A DNA stretch of 64,000 nucleotides from Branchiostoma floridae (GCF_000003815.2 NC_049984.1:348614-412613), one strand, 5' to 3'; counted from the stretch's first letter, positions 34,415 to 47,339 are shown. Notes: generated from the sequence alone by a model not told the origin. Numbers and translations: made by a program.

Positions 34415-37400
34415 CTGCAAAAAACATGGATCAATCACTTGATGTAACAAACGGATGTAAATGATTGTGATAATATTGAAATATATTTAGAGAGACAAAT
34501 TCCTCTGTGGAGTTTGTACCGATAAATACATATGTAAATGTAACTTTCAACAATGACCACTAAGTCCAAACTGGATATATTTTGATACTGGGCCTTATAT
34601 TCATTTCAATCAGTACACGGAATCCCTACTCTTGGAGTCATCTGCGCATGCGATGGACCGATCCTGAAGCCCCGCCCCCTGTTCGATCATGTTCTATTTC
34701 GAACACCTCCGTCAAAAACAGCGCTTGTTGGACAGAACTGACCGCCGCCGCTGTTTATCTGATTAAAACGACTGACTTCTGTTTAGCTCTTTTGGCCCTG
34801 AAATCCTCTCAGACTGGCCCGAAAAAGAATGCGCTGCTTTCTTTGTTGAATGCTACATCCACTAGGTACAGTCGTTTGAGGAGGGGGGGGGGGGGATATA
34901 GTTGCAGTAAGGGCGTTATAATTTCAGTCAAAGCGAGAGCGGGAGGCACTCAATAGCGTTACCTTGTTGGTGGGCACGAGTGTCCGGTTTCTGACATGCG
35001 GTCGATGCAAGTGAAAACCAGGGTACATATATCCGTGACTGGGTTTCTACTGCGTTTGTTGCATGCATAATAGTTGCATGCATGCTCATGACATGAACGA
35101 AATCAAGAAGAAAGCAGCTCGGGCACTCGCAGAGAGGGAGCTTGTATTACACGCCAACTAAGAGGACCGGTCTACAAAGTCTGCTAGCACAGAGTCCTGT
35201 GTCTTATACATACCCTGCTCTACACGTGCGTCCTGTCCACCAACAATGTAAAGCTATGCAGTGGTTCTCCCTCCCAGAACAACTATACTTGCTGGATGTA
35301 GTCTTCAACAAAGAGTAGCATAGCATTTTTCTTTGGCCATTTCTGTCCCACTGGGGCTGTTTTTGACGGAGGTGTTCGAAATAGAATAGGGGGTTCTTCT
35401 CGGCTCTATTTGTTCGATATGGCGTTCGATCAGCAGGATCGGTCCATTGCAACAGAGGTATGAGTAACCGGGGTAAATGCGGGAATCTTCTTAATAGTTT
35501 ATTGATTTTGAAAATATCAAACAATTTACATTACCTTCGGCAGATGTTAGGTGTTGTATTGATTTTCAAAGCTTCGGCAAATGAATATGACAAAAAGGAT
35601 GTCAACACTAATTGATCACAATAATGACTTTACTATCTGCAGACATCGGTACAACAATGAGGATGACGACGTGCACGTACCATCTAAGTTTTCTGCTACC
35701 CGCCCTTGGCCAATGTCGATGAGGGCCTGCTTCAGAACCTGTAGAGAAGCTTCCCTTCCCTCCTTGTTTGTCCACCTGGTCAGCATTTCTATGCACCTGC
35801 GGTCCTGGTCTGGCTTCAAGTCTCGGATGACACCAATCTCATTAGCGTTGAAACCCAGCTTCAGTGCCAGCAAATCCCACTCGTTACTGACTTCTTTCGT
35901 GACTTTTTCACAGTAGTTAACTGGAAAAAGATGGATCAATCAGTTGACAACAAACAGATGTAAATGATTGTGATAATATTGAAATGTATTTAGAGAGACA
36001 AATTCCTCTGTGGAGTTTGTACCGATAAATACATGTAAATGTAACTTTCAACAATCACCAACAGGTCCACACTGGTTATATTTCTGGTGAATTTCCTTTT
36101 TAGCCAAATTAAAATCATTCACACATGGAAAGATAATTTGATGCTGGGCCTTCCATTAATTTTCAATCTTTCGAAGTAAGAGGATGTTGAAAACAAACTA
36201 CGAAGACTGGTTTTGATGTCTCAATGTCCCGACGAAAAGATAAAGACTGCTTCTTTCCTCTAGTTTTGGCTTTGTGTCACTAGTTCTATTATAATCATCA
36301 TTATTATTGTCGACGTCATTATTATCATAATAGTTATTGTTATTACAATAACAAACCTTACGAAAATCATGTATTCAATGCTTCTTGTCAATTAAAATGA
36401 GACATCATTTATCACAGCTGTTTAAACCAGACCGCATGCACTTCACACGATAGGTTGGTCAGGGTTATGAGAGAGGCACTATGTTTGGTTCGGTTTCGTG
36501 TGTTTCGAGGTTCAGTTTGGTAAATCACCAAACTATGGTTACCAATAATATTCAAATCGGTGACAGTTAAGTGTTTAATAATTTATCTGTCGGTATACCA
36601 TATCCAAATTATTTGATAAGTTGGTTTAATTAGTAATTCCAAATTAGTAACAGTTAGAGGGTTGAAGGCACCCAAAAACAGAATTTTCTTCTTATCTGTT
36701 CCATTGAATGAACATGAACATTTACATCAAATACAAACTGTTCTGACTTAATTGCACAGCAAAACATCAAAGACCACACACTTCTAGCTTCCGAGTCTTC
36801 CCACCAGGTAATCCAGGGTACATTTATTATTACCTGATTGAAAGTGAAAATTGCAGAAGACATACCTAAGCCCTGAAGCCTCGGGTCCTCTTCCTCTCCA
36901 CAAAGCAGGTCACTGACATGTTCCGTGAACCCGAGGGTGGGATGGACGATTGTACCGCCCTCTGCTGCTGCCTTGCTGATCTCCTCCTTACCGTAGGAGT
37001 AGAAATCTTCCCTGTGTTCCTTCAGTGCACGAGCGCTGAGCACCTTCTCTACTGTGCCTGTTCCTGGGCTGCACTCATCCAGCACATCAGCGATGATGTT
37101 CTCCAGCTGCTGCAGCATCTTGCCACACTGACCCTTGTCACCCTGCGCACTCCGGACACAGATGTTGACTGCACGGCCGTCCGAAGAGAGTTTGATCAGA
37201 CCTTCCACATTCCTGTCCGCACACTTGGCGCCATCTCTCCACAGCAGCGGGTGATTCTCCAGCTCCCTCATCAAGCGGGTCTGCACTCGGGGGAAGAACC
37301 CGGAGGAGAACATGTCAGTTGAGCCGGCACACTGGACTTGCTTGCCAAAGTAGACCACCTTTGGTTCTTGCGTGAGTTGCCACTTGTCAGGAGGTATGGT

Positions 37401-40400
37401 TTGTGTCAGCAGCCCTGGGAAGATGAAGGTCTGTCCGTCATAGGAGTGGCAGAGCTGGAACTCTTGCAGCAGGGTGATGAGGAGATCCACGTCAGCAACG
37501 TTTTGGAAGACGCGCTGGATCTCCGCCCTGGTGACGTAATCTTCGCTTGTTCTCTCCGGGCGGGGAATGGGGAAGTTGACTGGTGCCATCATTGGACCGA
37601 TGACGTCTGTGCAGAGCCAGTTGGGCTTCAGGACAATGATGGGATCAGAAGCCCTCGGACAGCTGAAGATGGCCTGCAAATACAAAGGTTGCATATTGAG
37701 TGAGTCTATGTGGGCTTTTACTTTACGCGTCATAGACATCAAAATATAACACACAAATAAAGTCGATCCCATGCCTTTTAGAAAAGTAGGTCGGAGCATA
37801 CTGGTCAATAATATACCGTAAAATGATTGGAGCCATAACGGGATTTCTTATTGCGCATAAAATTCTTTCTCCAGGATCAAGATAACAGGGTCAGCATCTA
37901 ATCATTTAGAATCAATCATTCGAAATGGCACAAAATATATATTTCATTCTTTAGTTTTAAGATAACATGATCATTATCTTATCATAAGCGTGTTTCTTTG
38001 TTTATGTATTCCCACGGTAAAAAACCAAAATACATAGAATAATACAGAAGTAAATAAGTAAGACAACATACCTCCCCCAGATGATCCAAAAATTTTGTAG
38101 ACTTCAGGAGGAAGTCCTCCTCCACATGTGGGTCGATCTCTTTGACTGCTTCCACGTAGCCTGGCCACCTCAGTACCGGGCACTTCGGGCTGCACTTGTT
38201 CTGGCACCAGCTGGACAGCTGCTTGGTGATTTCGGCGCACAGTTTGGGCATCTGGCGCTGGTGCTGTGCAATTTGTAAATAGAAATCGAAATCAGTGGTT
38301 GGTGTTCATTGATTACAAATTTCGCTTATATGTTTGATCTGCTCCAGTCTTATTTGCCAATGTACTGTCCGTATAATCTAGATCTGCTTTTACCTCTATC
38401 ATGACCATCCTCATTCTGTTCAGCAGTCTCTTGAGTCGGTCCATGTCAGCTGTTCGGGTCTCCTTACAGTTCATCAGGAAGACTTCGTCCGAGATACGAA
38501 TGTGATCTTTGAACTCTGACGTCATCAGCTGCAGAAGATGAGCGGCTTTGCGTTGTCCTGAACGTTGATATGAACATGAAACACACATGAGGATATAAAA
38601 GCCTAATTAGGTCAATTCCTGTTATTATAATATAGCCCATAGCAACGTTTTACCTTTAACTTTGGTTACTGTCATTTCGTTCAAAACTTTTGCTCCGAAA
38701 ATTCCTCGCACCCTTGCAGACTCATATGATCATATCTTACCTCTCTCTGGTGACACTTTGTCTGCATGGCTGCCCACTAAGATGACGTCGGGCTGCCGGT
38801 TTGGGTTGCAGGACTTGATGAAACTCAGCCACCAGTGGACCTGGGTGAAACATGCAATTGTAAGGATTCTTTTCGACTAAACACAATCAAAACTTCCATT
38901 TGAAGTCATCTGCTGGGACAACAAGGGTCCATGCAAATGTAAGAGAAACGAAAACACTGAATTGACGANNNNNNNNNNNNNNNNNNNNNNNNNNNNNNNN
39001 NNNNNNNNNNNNNNNNNNNNNNNNNNNNNNNNNNNNNNNNNNNNNNNNNNNNNNNNNNNNNNNNNNNNNNNNNNNNNNNNNNNNNNNNNNNNNNNNNNNN
39101 NNNNNNNNNNNNNNNNNNNNNNNNNNNNNNNNNNNNNNNNNNNNNNNNNNNNNNNNNNNNNNNNNNNNNNNNNNNNNNNNNNNNNNNNNNNNNNNNNNNN
39201 NNNNNNNNNNNNNNNNNNNNNNNNNNNNNNNNNNNNNNNNNNNNNNNNNNNNNNNNNNNNNNNNNNNNNNNNNNNNNNNNNNNNNNNNNNNNNNNNNNNN
39301 NNNNNNNNNNNNNNNNNNNNNNNNNNNNNNNNNNNNNNNNNNNNNNNNNNNNNNNNNNNNNNNNNNNNNNNNNNNNNNNNNNNNNNNNNNNNNNNNNNNN
39401 NNNNNNNNNNNNNNNNNNNNNNNNNNNNNNNNNNNNNNNNNNNNNNNNNNNNNNNNNNNNNNNNNNNNNNNNNNNNNNNNNNNNNNNNNNNNNNNNNNNN
39501 NNNNNNNNNNNNNNNNNNNNNNNNNNNNNNNNNNNNNNNNNNNNNNNNNNNNNNNNNNNNNNNNNNNNNNNNNNNNNNNNNNNNNNNNNNNNNNNNNNNN
39601 NNNNNNNNNNNNNNNNNNNNNNNNNNNNNNNNNNNNNNNNNNNNNNNNNNNNNNNNNNNNNNNNNNNNNNNNNNNNNNNNNNNNNNNNNNNNNNNNNNNN
39701 NNNNNNNNNNNNNNNNNNNNNNNNNNNNNNNNNNNNNNNNNNNNNNNNNNNNNNNNNNNNNNNNNNNNNNNNNNNNNNNNNNNNNNCTGTCGTCCATGAT
39801 GTTGTACAGCACAATGAAGACGGTGTTCTCTGCATCCATGAACATACTGTGGGTTACCGCGTACTCCGCCTGCCCAGCAAAATCCCACAGGCTGACCTCC
39901 CCCACCCCTGGAATATGGAACGTCCCAACATCCACCCCTGGGGTGGGGTCGTGAGGTTCCTCCTGTGATGATGACTTCTTCAGTCCTTGGAGCAGTGCAG
40001 CCACGCGGCCCTGTTGGACAGGAGTTACTCGTTAAGTTTTGATATGATGACATTAATGAAATGTGTGGTCCATCATTCTGGGGAGTCTATAACCTAATCT
40101 CCAAGCACATCTATCGGGGGCAAAGACGGTGGTATCTAAGGGCTAAATAGTATCCGGGGGCATTTGGACACTGTTAAGTCTTTACATACTGTCTTTCCCC
40201 CCGATAGATCTGCTTCCAGATTATCTTTAACGTACTTTATTCCTTTGTGTACAGAAACGAAGTTGGAAGGATTTGGGGAACAAGTGACGTTCTTACTTAC
40301 CCTTTGAAGACTTTCCTTAAGTGTGGACTTCCCAGTTTCCGCCATCCCAAACACGAACACCTTACACCTGTTGACCTTCACTCCGCCAGACTTCTGCAGC

Positions 40401-43400
40401 AACTCGTGGTACGACTTCTCTTGTATCACTTCCTTTTCCCGGTTCTAGTTTGTGGTAAAATATTGCTGACGTAATGATGGTGTTACTTCATAAATCACCA
40501 TTTTTGTAAATTAAGCAATGCCAACATGTGTGAAGTGTAAACAATGATTTTTTTCAACGTAAAAGCAATTAATTTGATAACATTTTACAACCATGAGTCA
40601 CAATGTGTTCATAGCTATACTAATAAAGTTCAAATACTACTGCGCATACGTCATGAATAAATGAGAATGTCGTTCACCTTTAGGACACGGCGAGTCCTCC
40701 GGTCTTCTGCTGCATCAGCTGGTGTCCGTCCGACCTGTACAGGGAGACATCAGAAATGTGTTACTCTCTCTGTGCAACCTAGCAATGTATAACGAGGACA
40801 ACAATGCCTGCCTGGATTTATGAAATATCTTAAACTTCTCTCCTCTTGTCTTTAGTGTTGACCGCTGTTTAAAGCGACACTCTCCCCCATTCTTCCTTCG
40901 AGACTGACAACAAGTAGGAGAGTTTCAGCCCGAAAGTGAAGTTTGAGTACATCAAATCAATACAATATCAGTATCAAGTTAACATCCATATAATCTGCAG
41001 GGGCACATTTGTATCACCTTAGTCCGTGCCATCACGTCTGCCCCGTGCCGAATCAGAAGCTCACAAGTCCCGGTGTGGCCCCCAGCAGCAGCCCGATGCA
41101 GGGGTGTTTCCTGCAGCTGTACAGGGAGGAAGGTCAGGGTCAGTAGTGGCGGGTTCAACACGGCAGCGGTTATCACGTGAATGAGAAGCAGTTCTAGATA
41201 CTCACTACAGCTCCTGAAACACCTTCATTTATGACATATATACCTTTGGTTCTAAATAGCTACCTTAGAACTGTTACTTTAGTTGTTTTTAAATATGCTG
41301 TACTTTTTGTGTGCTTGTCGTATTGTCTGGATCTCTGTGTGCCGCCATCAGCATTGGCTGCCGTTATTGTATCGTCTCACCTTTAATACATACAAGTAAA
41401 ATTTGAATACAACAAGTCAATACAATATCAGTATCAAGTTAACATCCATGTAATCCCTATGGGCACATTTGTATCACCTTAGTGTAAATCAACATCATGT
41501 ACTACACTCCTGCCATAGACCGGCAATAGGCAATATAATTGACCAAAGTTACGTTTATAAACACATAAGATGTAGGGTCCATATGAAGGTGTGTATCACC
41601 TCATCCCGTGCCATCACGTCTGCCCCGTGACGAATCAGAAGCTCACAAGTCCCGGTGTGGCCCATGAGAGCAGCCCGATGCAGGGGTGTAGACTGGAGCT
41701 GCACAGGGGGAAGGTCAGGGTCAGTAGTGGGTTCAACACGGACAGGAGTCATCACGTGGATTAGGAGCAGTTCTAGATACTCACTACAGCTCCTGAAACG
41801 TCTTGATTTATGACATATATACACTTGGTTCTATATAGCTACCTTAGAACTGTTACTTTAGTTGTTTTTAAATATGCTGTACTTTTTGTGTGCTTGTCGT
41901 ATTGTCTGGACCTCTGTGTGCCGCCATCAGCATTGGCTGCCGTTATTGTATCGTCTCACCTTTAACCCTATTCAGGCCGGGGTGGGGGGGGGGGGCGCTT
42001 TTGAGGCCTGCGCTAACTTTGATGCCCTATAACGCCAGAACGGCTTACGCTAGAGCCACCAAATTTAGTGAGTTGTCCTAAAATATTGTTGGCAACAATT
42101 TTACGAAGTTTGACTAATTTTTCATTTTTTCTTGTTGCCATGGCAACCGTTTGTTGACAGGCAGTTTTGCCAAAAATCACTATTTTTGGTTGTAACAATG
42201 TATTTTTCACATTTGTTTGCTGTATTACTGTGATTTTGTTACATAAATAAAACCTTATATTATTTAGCATATCTTTCATAATTATATATGCATAAATTAT
42301 GCTAAATTATCCTACGGCTTTTCGTTTTAGAGATATAGGACTTAGAAGTGGAGGGCCTCAAAAGCCCCCCCCCCCCGTCCAGGGATGACCAAAAAAGCCC
42401 GGTCTGAATAGGGTTAATACATACAAGTAAAGTTTGAATACAACAAGTCAATACAATATCAGTATCAAGTTAACATCCATGTAATCCCTAGGGGCACATT
42501 TGTATTACCTTAGCGTAAATCGACAGCATGTCCTACACTCCAGTATAATTGACCAAAGTTAAGTTTATAAACACATAAGATGTAGGGTCCATATGAAAGT
42601 GTGTATCACCCTATCCCGTGCCATCACGTCTGCCCCATGTCGAATCAGAAGCTCACAAGTCCCGGTGCGGCCCCGGCGAGCAGCCTCATGCAAGGGTGTG
42701 GACTGCCACTGTACAGGGAGGAAGGTCAGGGTCAGTAGTGGCGGCTTCAACACGGATAACAGTCATCACGTGGACTGATAATCAGCATGAGGTGAACTTT
42801 CGTAGATTAACAAAAGGTTTTGGAAGTCTCATTGTAGACCCACCATACCATGTACGTTACGCGCAAAGCATTTAACCGTGTTTCTTATTATCATATGGCA
42901 TCTCTAGGTACGGCTATGGGTCACTGTTGGTGTACAACCTTCCAAACAGATTTCCCGCTTGGCTATTGTAGAAGTTGGTTTACAGTAGGTTTGGCGATGA
43001 AAATTAAAATTCTAATTAAATATTAAATTTCTGTCGGAGATTTGTCACGGCACGAGTACCAAAGAAAGATACGGCAAAACCTTTTACTTTTCAACTTCGT
43101 CTTGTGAACATATGAATTGATTGTAGGTAACGTTGTATGCTTATTTTATGTTAACGCAGTAGTGCTGTACAACAAGGTCGTAATTTAGCCGTTGGTTGCT
43201 AGTCTCTTATTTTATTATGAATAAACCATTTGATTAATTGATTCATTGATTTAACATAAAGCATGACCGGATTTCAACTGGGAAGAATTGGGAACATTGT
43301 CAGGAGTGAAGTAAGAAATCGTTTCCACTTATGTCGTCCCATGTTCAGGCAGGCCAGGAAGGAAGTGCGATTAAATCAGGCTACTTTAACCGCTATTGTG

Positions 43401-44108
43401 TGATAAATTGAGCAATGCTCAGATGATAATCGCGACCAAATAGTTAGGTTGGGAACAACGAGCCAGACCGTCCGGGTTGAGGTCAGAACACAGTTATTTC
43501 TACTTACCTCACCCCTCGCATCCACCTCAGCTTTATGCTCAATCAGCAGCTCCGCCAGCTCAGTCCGCCCGTACCGGCTGGCCACATGGAGGGGTGTCTG
43601 GTCAGACTGGATAGAGCAACAGTTGGGGTGATAACCGGCTACAACATGACAATACAGGCGGTATGGTATGGTCACACAAAATAACATATTCTAATAGCTT
43701 TTCCTGCAAGAACACATATAGAAGAAACTCTTGTTAGCTAGCTATGTCCCCATGTTGGTAACGGTTCCATCAGTATAGCGACTTCATTCTTACCTTGATT
43801 AGATGTTTTAATTGACTAAGTCATCATCGCATTTATCCTTTAAGACAGTGTTAATCATGGCCCGGATCCACAAGATGAGGATGGCACAAAGTGAAGGTAA
43901 ATCAAGTTCTTACAAAGATAAGGTTTGACTCCCAGTCTGTAACCCTGCATGACAAGATCAGTTTGCTTACCCAGTCCCCCCATCTCCTCTTGACATTGAC
44001 GTCCACCCCAGCCTCCAGCCCCCTCCTCACAGTCTGCACGTCACCTTCCTCCACAGCCGTGAAGAACGTGTACAGGTCCATCTCCTCAGGGCCTGCTGTG
44101 GGTGACAT
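34163..44108 (-). CDS. Gene C: ankyrin-ROC-COR-death domain-death domain protein
   Basis: Proposed exons 5' to 3': 43971-44108, 43508-43606, 42610-42708, 41600-41698, 41018-41116, 40678-40734, 40301-40444, 39787-40010 (cut by gap), 38741-38840, 38394-38557, 38072-38263, 36866-37673, 35681-35920, 34163-34414. Phases agree throughout. Length is about 911 residues if the gapped exon has 81 codons; the last coding exon is unidentified. It has the same domain order as gene B, with four ankyrins of different subtype composition (one EVAELLIE type, three TCELLIR type). Predicted role as for B: a GTP-regulated death-domain scaffold in the cytosol (inference). A piggyBac-like MITE sits in the intron between 41698 and 42610. 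Confidence 0.85.
34650..35460. mobile_element. inverted-repeat element between the death-domain exons of gene C
   Basis: Sister of the element at 13485-14280, with the same ATGGACCGATCCTG and TTTCGAACACCTCCGTC arms. A (G)n run of about 13 lies inside (about 34881). The minus-strand open stretch RRFPHLPRLLIPLLQWTDPA is retained with few changes. Confidence 0.55.
35681..35920 (-). CDS. Gene C first death-domain exon
   Basis: It follows TTTTTCCAG and joins the COR exon as G|TT. It encodes NYCEKVTKEVSNEWDLLALK, LGFNANEIGVIRD, CIEMLTRWTNKEG and VLKQALIDIGQGRVAE, and ends GATG|GTACGTG in phase 1. More diverged from its gene B counterpart at the N-terminal helix than elsewhere. Confidence 0.8.
36866..37673 (-). 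CDS. Gene C COR exon
   Basis: It begins AIFSCPRASDPIIVLKPNWL after TATTTGCAG, with a COR body as in the other genes, and ends EEEDPRLQGL + G at GGCTTAG|GTATGTC. It has the same length (808) as in gene B, so the exit into death domains is conserved. Confidence 0.85.
38072..40444 (-). CDS. Gene C ROC GTPase and COR-linker exons (one cut by a gap)
   Basis: Exons 40301-40444 (P-loop VFVFGMAETGKSTLKESLQR), 39787-40010 (GRVAALLQGLKKSSSQEEPH, TPGVDVGTFHIPGV, DFAGQAEYAVTHSMF, to IMDD where the N run begins), 38741-38840 (VHWWLSFIKSCNPNRQPDVI, LVGSHADKVSPERG), 38394-38557 (MTSEFKDHIRISDEVFLMNC) and 38072-38263 (NKCSPKCPVLRWPGYVEAVK). Only the last roughly seven codons of the switch exon should be missing in the gap. 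Confidence 0.85.
38969..39786. other. assembly gap (818 N)
   Basis: The gap begins in the intron and ends inside the ROC switch exon of gene C. Genes B and D show that only the exon end (SEEQERQ) and intron are expected here. Confidence 0.95.
40678..44108 (-). CDS. Gene C ankyrin exons and start
   Basis: The first exon 43971-44108 opens MSPTAGPEEMDLYTFFTAVE. Ankyrin exons of 99 bases: 43508-43606 (TPLHVASRYGRTELAELLIE), 42610-42708 (TPLHEAARRGRTGTCELLIR), 41600-41698 (TPLHRAALMGHTGTCELLIR) and 41018-41116 (TPLHRAAAGGHTGTCELLIR). Linker exon 40678-40734 reads TPADAAEDRRTRRVLK. The last three ankyrin exons and their introns are tandem copies of one unit of about 0.58 kb; one copy is enlarged by the MITE at 41966. 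Confidence 0.85.
41966..42413. mobile_element. piggyBac-like MITE (TTAA target duplication)
   Basis: The element of 448 bases is bounded by TTAA on both sides (41962-41965 and 42414-42417). Its ends are CCCTATTCAGGCCGGG and CCCGGTCTGAATAGGG, about 16-bp inverted repeats, with G-rich and C-rich runs just inside. Sister introns at about 19724, 41388 and 62752 carry the unfilled site CACCTTTAATACATACAAG. There is no transposase frame. TTAA specificity is the hallmark of the piggyBac superfamily. Confidence 0.9.
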
Positions 44109-46730
44109 AGTAGTTCAGCAACCTTATAAAGGACAATGTACCTAGTCTATACGTATGGCTAGTGTTTTGAATATAAGTCTATGTGTGTACGCATGTGTGC
44201 TCTGTCTATGTGTGTACGCACGTGTGCTCTGTCTATGTGTGTACATATGTGTGCTCTGTGTATGTACGTATGTGTGCTCTGTGTATGTCGGTATATATCA
44301 TCATTATGTAAGCTTTACACTGGAGTTCCTGAGATTTAAACATTATTCAGTGAATGTGAATAATGACACGTTATGAAGATTACATTATTTTCTGCTAAAA
44401 TGTACACAATTCTGCCAATGTAGTCAAAAGTATTATATCCTCTTGAGCTAATGGAAAGGAAAGTCTTTTTTCAGCATTCCACGATGTTTTACGGGCCTGA
44501 AAGTAGAGTCTGGCGGCGGGCGGTGCTGTCATGTCAACACAACCTGACAGGTCAATATGCTCAGACGAAACTTAAGACCGCCTAGCTTTTCAATAGCGCC
44601 CTTAGCGCCGGGTGTTAGATGGGCTATGAAATATCAGGTGTATAACGTGTAAATTCTGGCACCAATGCGTCACTTAATATGGGAACGACCTACTTGTACT
44701 CTCATATTTCAAACTTTATACAAAACCAACAAAATGGTGGAATGCATCATAAGTCTACACGTAATACAGTGGAATTGGACTATTGTATATAAACTTAACA
44801 ATATGACTATAAAACTCTGTTAACTAAGACCAAACTAGCCAGGATCGTGATCAGTCTGATACTTCAAACCACACCTAGCTATAGTTGATCACACAACTAT
44901 TGCTGGCATACTGTAGTTTGTGTTGTTTACATAATGCACTCGGCCCAAGGGACGGAACAAGAGCTCAACATGGCGGACAGCCCGCCACCAACAAACCCGT
45001 ACAAACAGGTGCACCAGACCGGAAACCGTGACCTTAGCTTCTGTCACCTGCCTGACGGTCGTCCAAGCGAAGCTGTCACCGTAAACAAGAGGGGAGTACG
45101 TCAATAGCTATTCCTCGTACAGTTGGCAGCTCTAGTTTGCACCAAAGAGAAAGTGACTAAGTGACGTTGCTACCTGCTCATAGGTTACCTCATCATGCCA
45201 TGTCTTTGTTAGTCTGATATTTTGTCTGATAGTTCGAGTAAACCCATACCTTCAGCCATGGTAGATCAGGCAGCTGTTCCAAGGATCCCTGGTGTTGTAT
45301 GTATCCGCTAACCTGGCCCATAAGATGGTAGAAGCGAAGATCCAAACATTTTGAAATCCGCACACCGAGCAGACAGGCACAAACACAGCACAGGTGCAAC
45401 AGACGGTACTGGAAACTTGAACCGTCTGTTTTTGTCTTGCAGACACGGGCTGGTGTATTGTAAGGATCCATATCATGTTCTATAGCTACACTGGTGGTTG
45501 GGATGTTCTTTCAACGGGATCCGCTAGGGAAAACAAGTGCAGGAAACAGGCAAACGGAACCAGGGTAATGGAACATGTTTAATAGCTTCGAGTGGGTGGG
45601 TGATTGATTGAGTGAGTAAGTGAGTGAATGAGAGTTAGTAAATAAGTGGGCGAGGGAATGAGAGAGAGAGAAAGAAAGAGAGAGCGGTTGGTGCAGGGAT
45701 TACGTTACACACTGGAAACTTGAACCGCCTGTGTTTTTCTTGGGGGCTGCTAAAGTGTACGCGCGATGTATTGTATGAGCCACATTATGTTCTATAGCAA
45801 CACTGGTGGTGGGGCATCCTTTCATCGGGAGCAGCTATAGTAAACAGGGGCTATTGTTTCGAGCCGTATCATTGTGGCACGTTCAATAATAATTTATGTC
45901 ACGCTTGAAGAGCAAATTACAGGTGACGAAGCACTACCCGATGTCCTCCGATGTGATGTTCACAGGGTACTCGCTATTAATAGTTCAAACTTTACTTACT
46001 TTAGTTTATTGAGGTTGCGACGAGAGCAATGTATTGTGGACACTGGGCAGCAGGCTGATATCATGATCACAAATAAACGCTGGATAAAAACTTATTTGGA
46101 GGCAGACATGACTAGCGATAATACTTTCGTGATTCTTCATTTCTTAGAACAACTTTCTGAATAGTACACAGAGCGGACGACATTAGGCAGTGCACGAGGT
46201 ACAGCAGTACTACTTTTCAGGTAAGTGAATGGGTAAGTGGTAATTGAGTGAAAGAAACAAAGAGCGAGGTACAGGAGAAACAAAAGACGTAAAGCTTTAA
46301 AACAGAACCTTGTAACAGACACATACCCTCAGCGTGCATTCATCACCACGAATTAACACAATCTTCAAGCAGATCCTTGGTGGCAGGCAGTATCAATGTA
46401 ACAATCTCCAACGGTGGAGATCGCCGGACAATTGTTTCGGTACTCCCTACCACCACCACGGATCTGCTTGGAGACTAGAGTTCACAGTGAACAGGTCTAC
46501 AGCCGCCGCCGCTGGGACACGAGAACCACTGATCAGTTGTACAGAACCAGTCGGTTCTAACATTTTCCATCACGCGGCGGGTCCTACAGACAAGACTTCG
46601 GTAACATCCTGATGACTAACAACCCCTGTAACAGATAGGCCTATCACCAAACGTATTGTACTTGTGGTTAGTTTTGTTGACTTAGAGTATTTGTCGGAAT
46701 CCGGAGAAGAATATTTTTTGTTAGAATCAA
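44109..46730. other. region upstream of gene C: repeated modules, no gene seen
   Basis: 44150-44640 is collinear with 22690-23600 upstream of gene B without its SINE, and includes TGTGTACGCA(T/C)GTGTGCTCTG repeats at 44180-44300. CAACATGGCGGAC is at 44966-44978. The second module type is at about 45245. The ACAGAGCGGACGACATTAGG module is near 46165, and the ATCTGCTTGGAGACTAGAG site is near 46455. Confidence 0.4.
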
Positions 46731-46734
46731 TAAT

Positions 46735-47095
46735 TAAATCAATATCATTAATGTATGTGTTTTCCCTTTCTGTAAATCCAGCAGCAGTGTTTTAAGCAGT
46801 CGCTTCAAAAGTGGCAAAGCAAAGGTTTTATACAACAAGTTTGCTACATTAGTGCAGATATAAGGCCGGAGGCGTCTTAATAGTCCTGCAACATCTTACT
46901 GCACATTACACCCACGTGATCGGTGAAACATAAAAGTAGAATCAAGAATGACACCCAATCATCTATAAGAGCTAACCCTTTCCAGAGTATCATCATTAAG
47001 CTTTATCTCTAAATCAGGAGAGGAATTTTTTTTATAGTGGACCCCATAAGCTAAGCACCCACGTTGTCTTATGTTGCTTATAAATGGTACTTCTA
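46735..47095 (-). mobile_element. degraded LINE RT fragment
   Basis: The reverse strand reads SNIRQRGCLAYGVHYKKNSS, PDLEIKLNDDTLERVSSYR and then, in another frame, WLGVILDST. This resembles L.I.L....LE.V.SY.YLGVILD of non-LTR elements. It is collinear with 28898-29165 and 49560-49890. Confidence 0.6.
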
Positions 47096-47110
47096 GCTGC
47101 TTATAGATGG

Positions 47111-47339
47111 TAGCCTCTACCAGGCTTCGTGGGTTGGGTGGTCTAATTGGTCGAATTTGGACAAATAGAGTCACCGTACGCTAGGGGAGTCAGCCGGTCG
47201 GGAAGGTCCATTTTTCAAACCACACGTGTGGTTTGGAGAATGTCCCTAATCGGCCGGCTGACTCCCCTAGCGTAGTATTTACTCTATTTGACCAATTTCT
47301 ACAATTAGACCACCAACCCACGAAGCCTGGTAGAGGCTA
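47111..47339. mobile_element. hairpin MITE with 9-bp target duplications
   Basis: The element of 229 bases starts TAGCCTCTACCAGGCTTCGT and ends ACGAAGCCTGGTAGAGGCTA, and is almost a perfect inverted repeat. The arms include ACGCTAGGGGAGTCAGCCGG and its complement, and the centre is AAACCACACGTGTGGTTT, itself a palindrome. TATAGATGG flanks it at 47102-47110 and 47340-47348. A target duplication of 8-9 bp points to hAT or Mutator-like mobilisation (inference). Confidence 0.85.
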
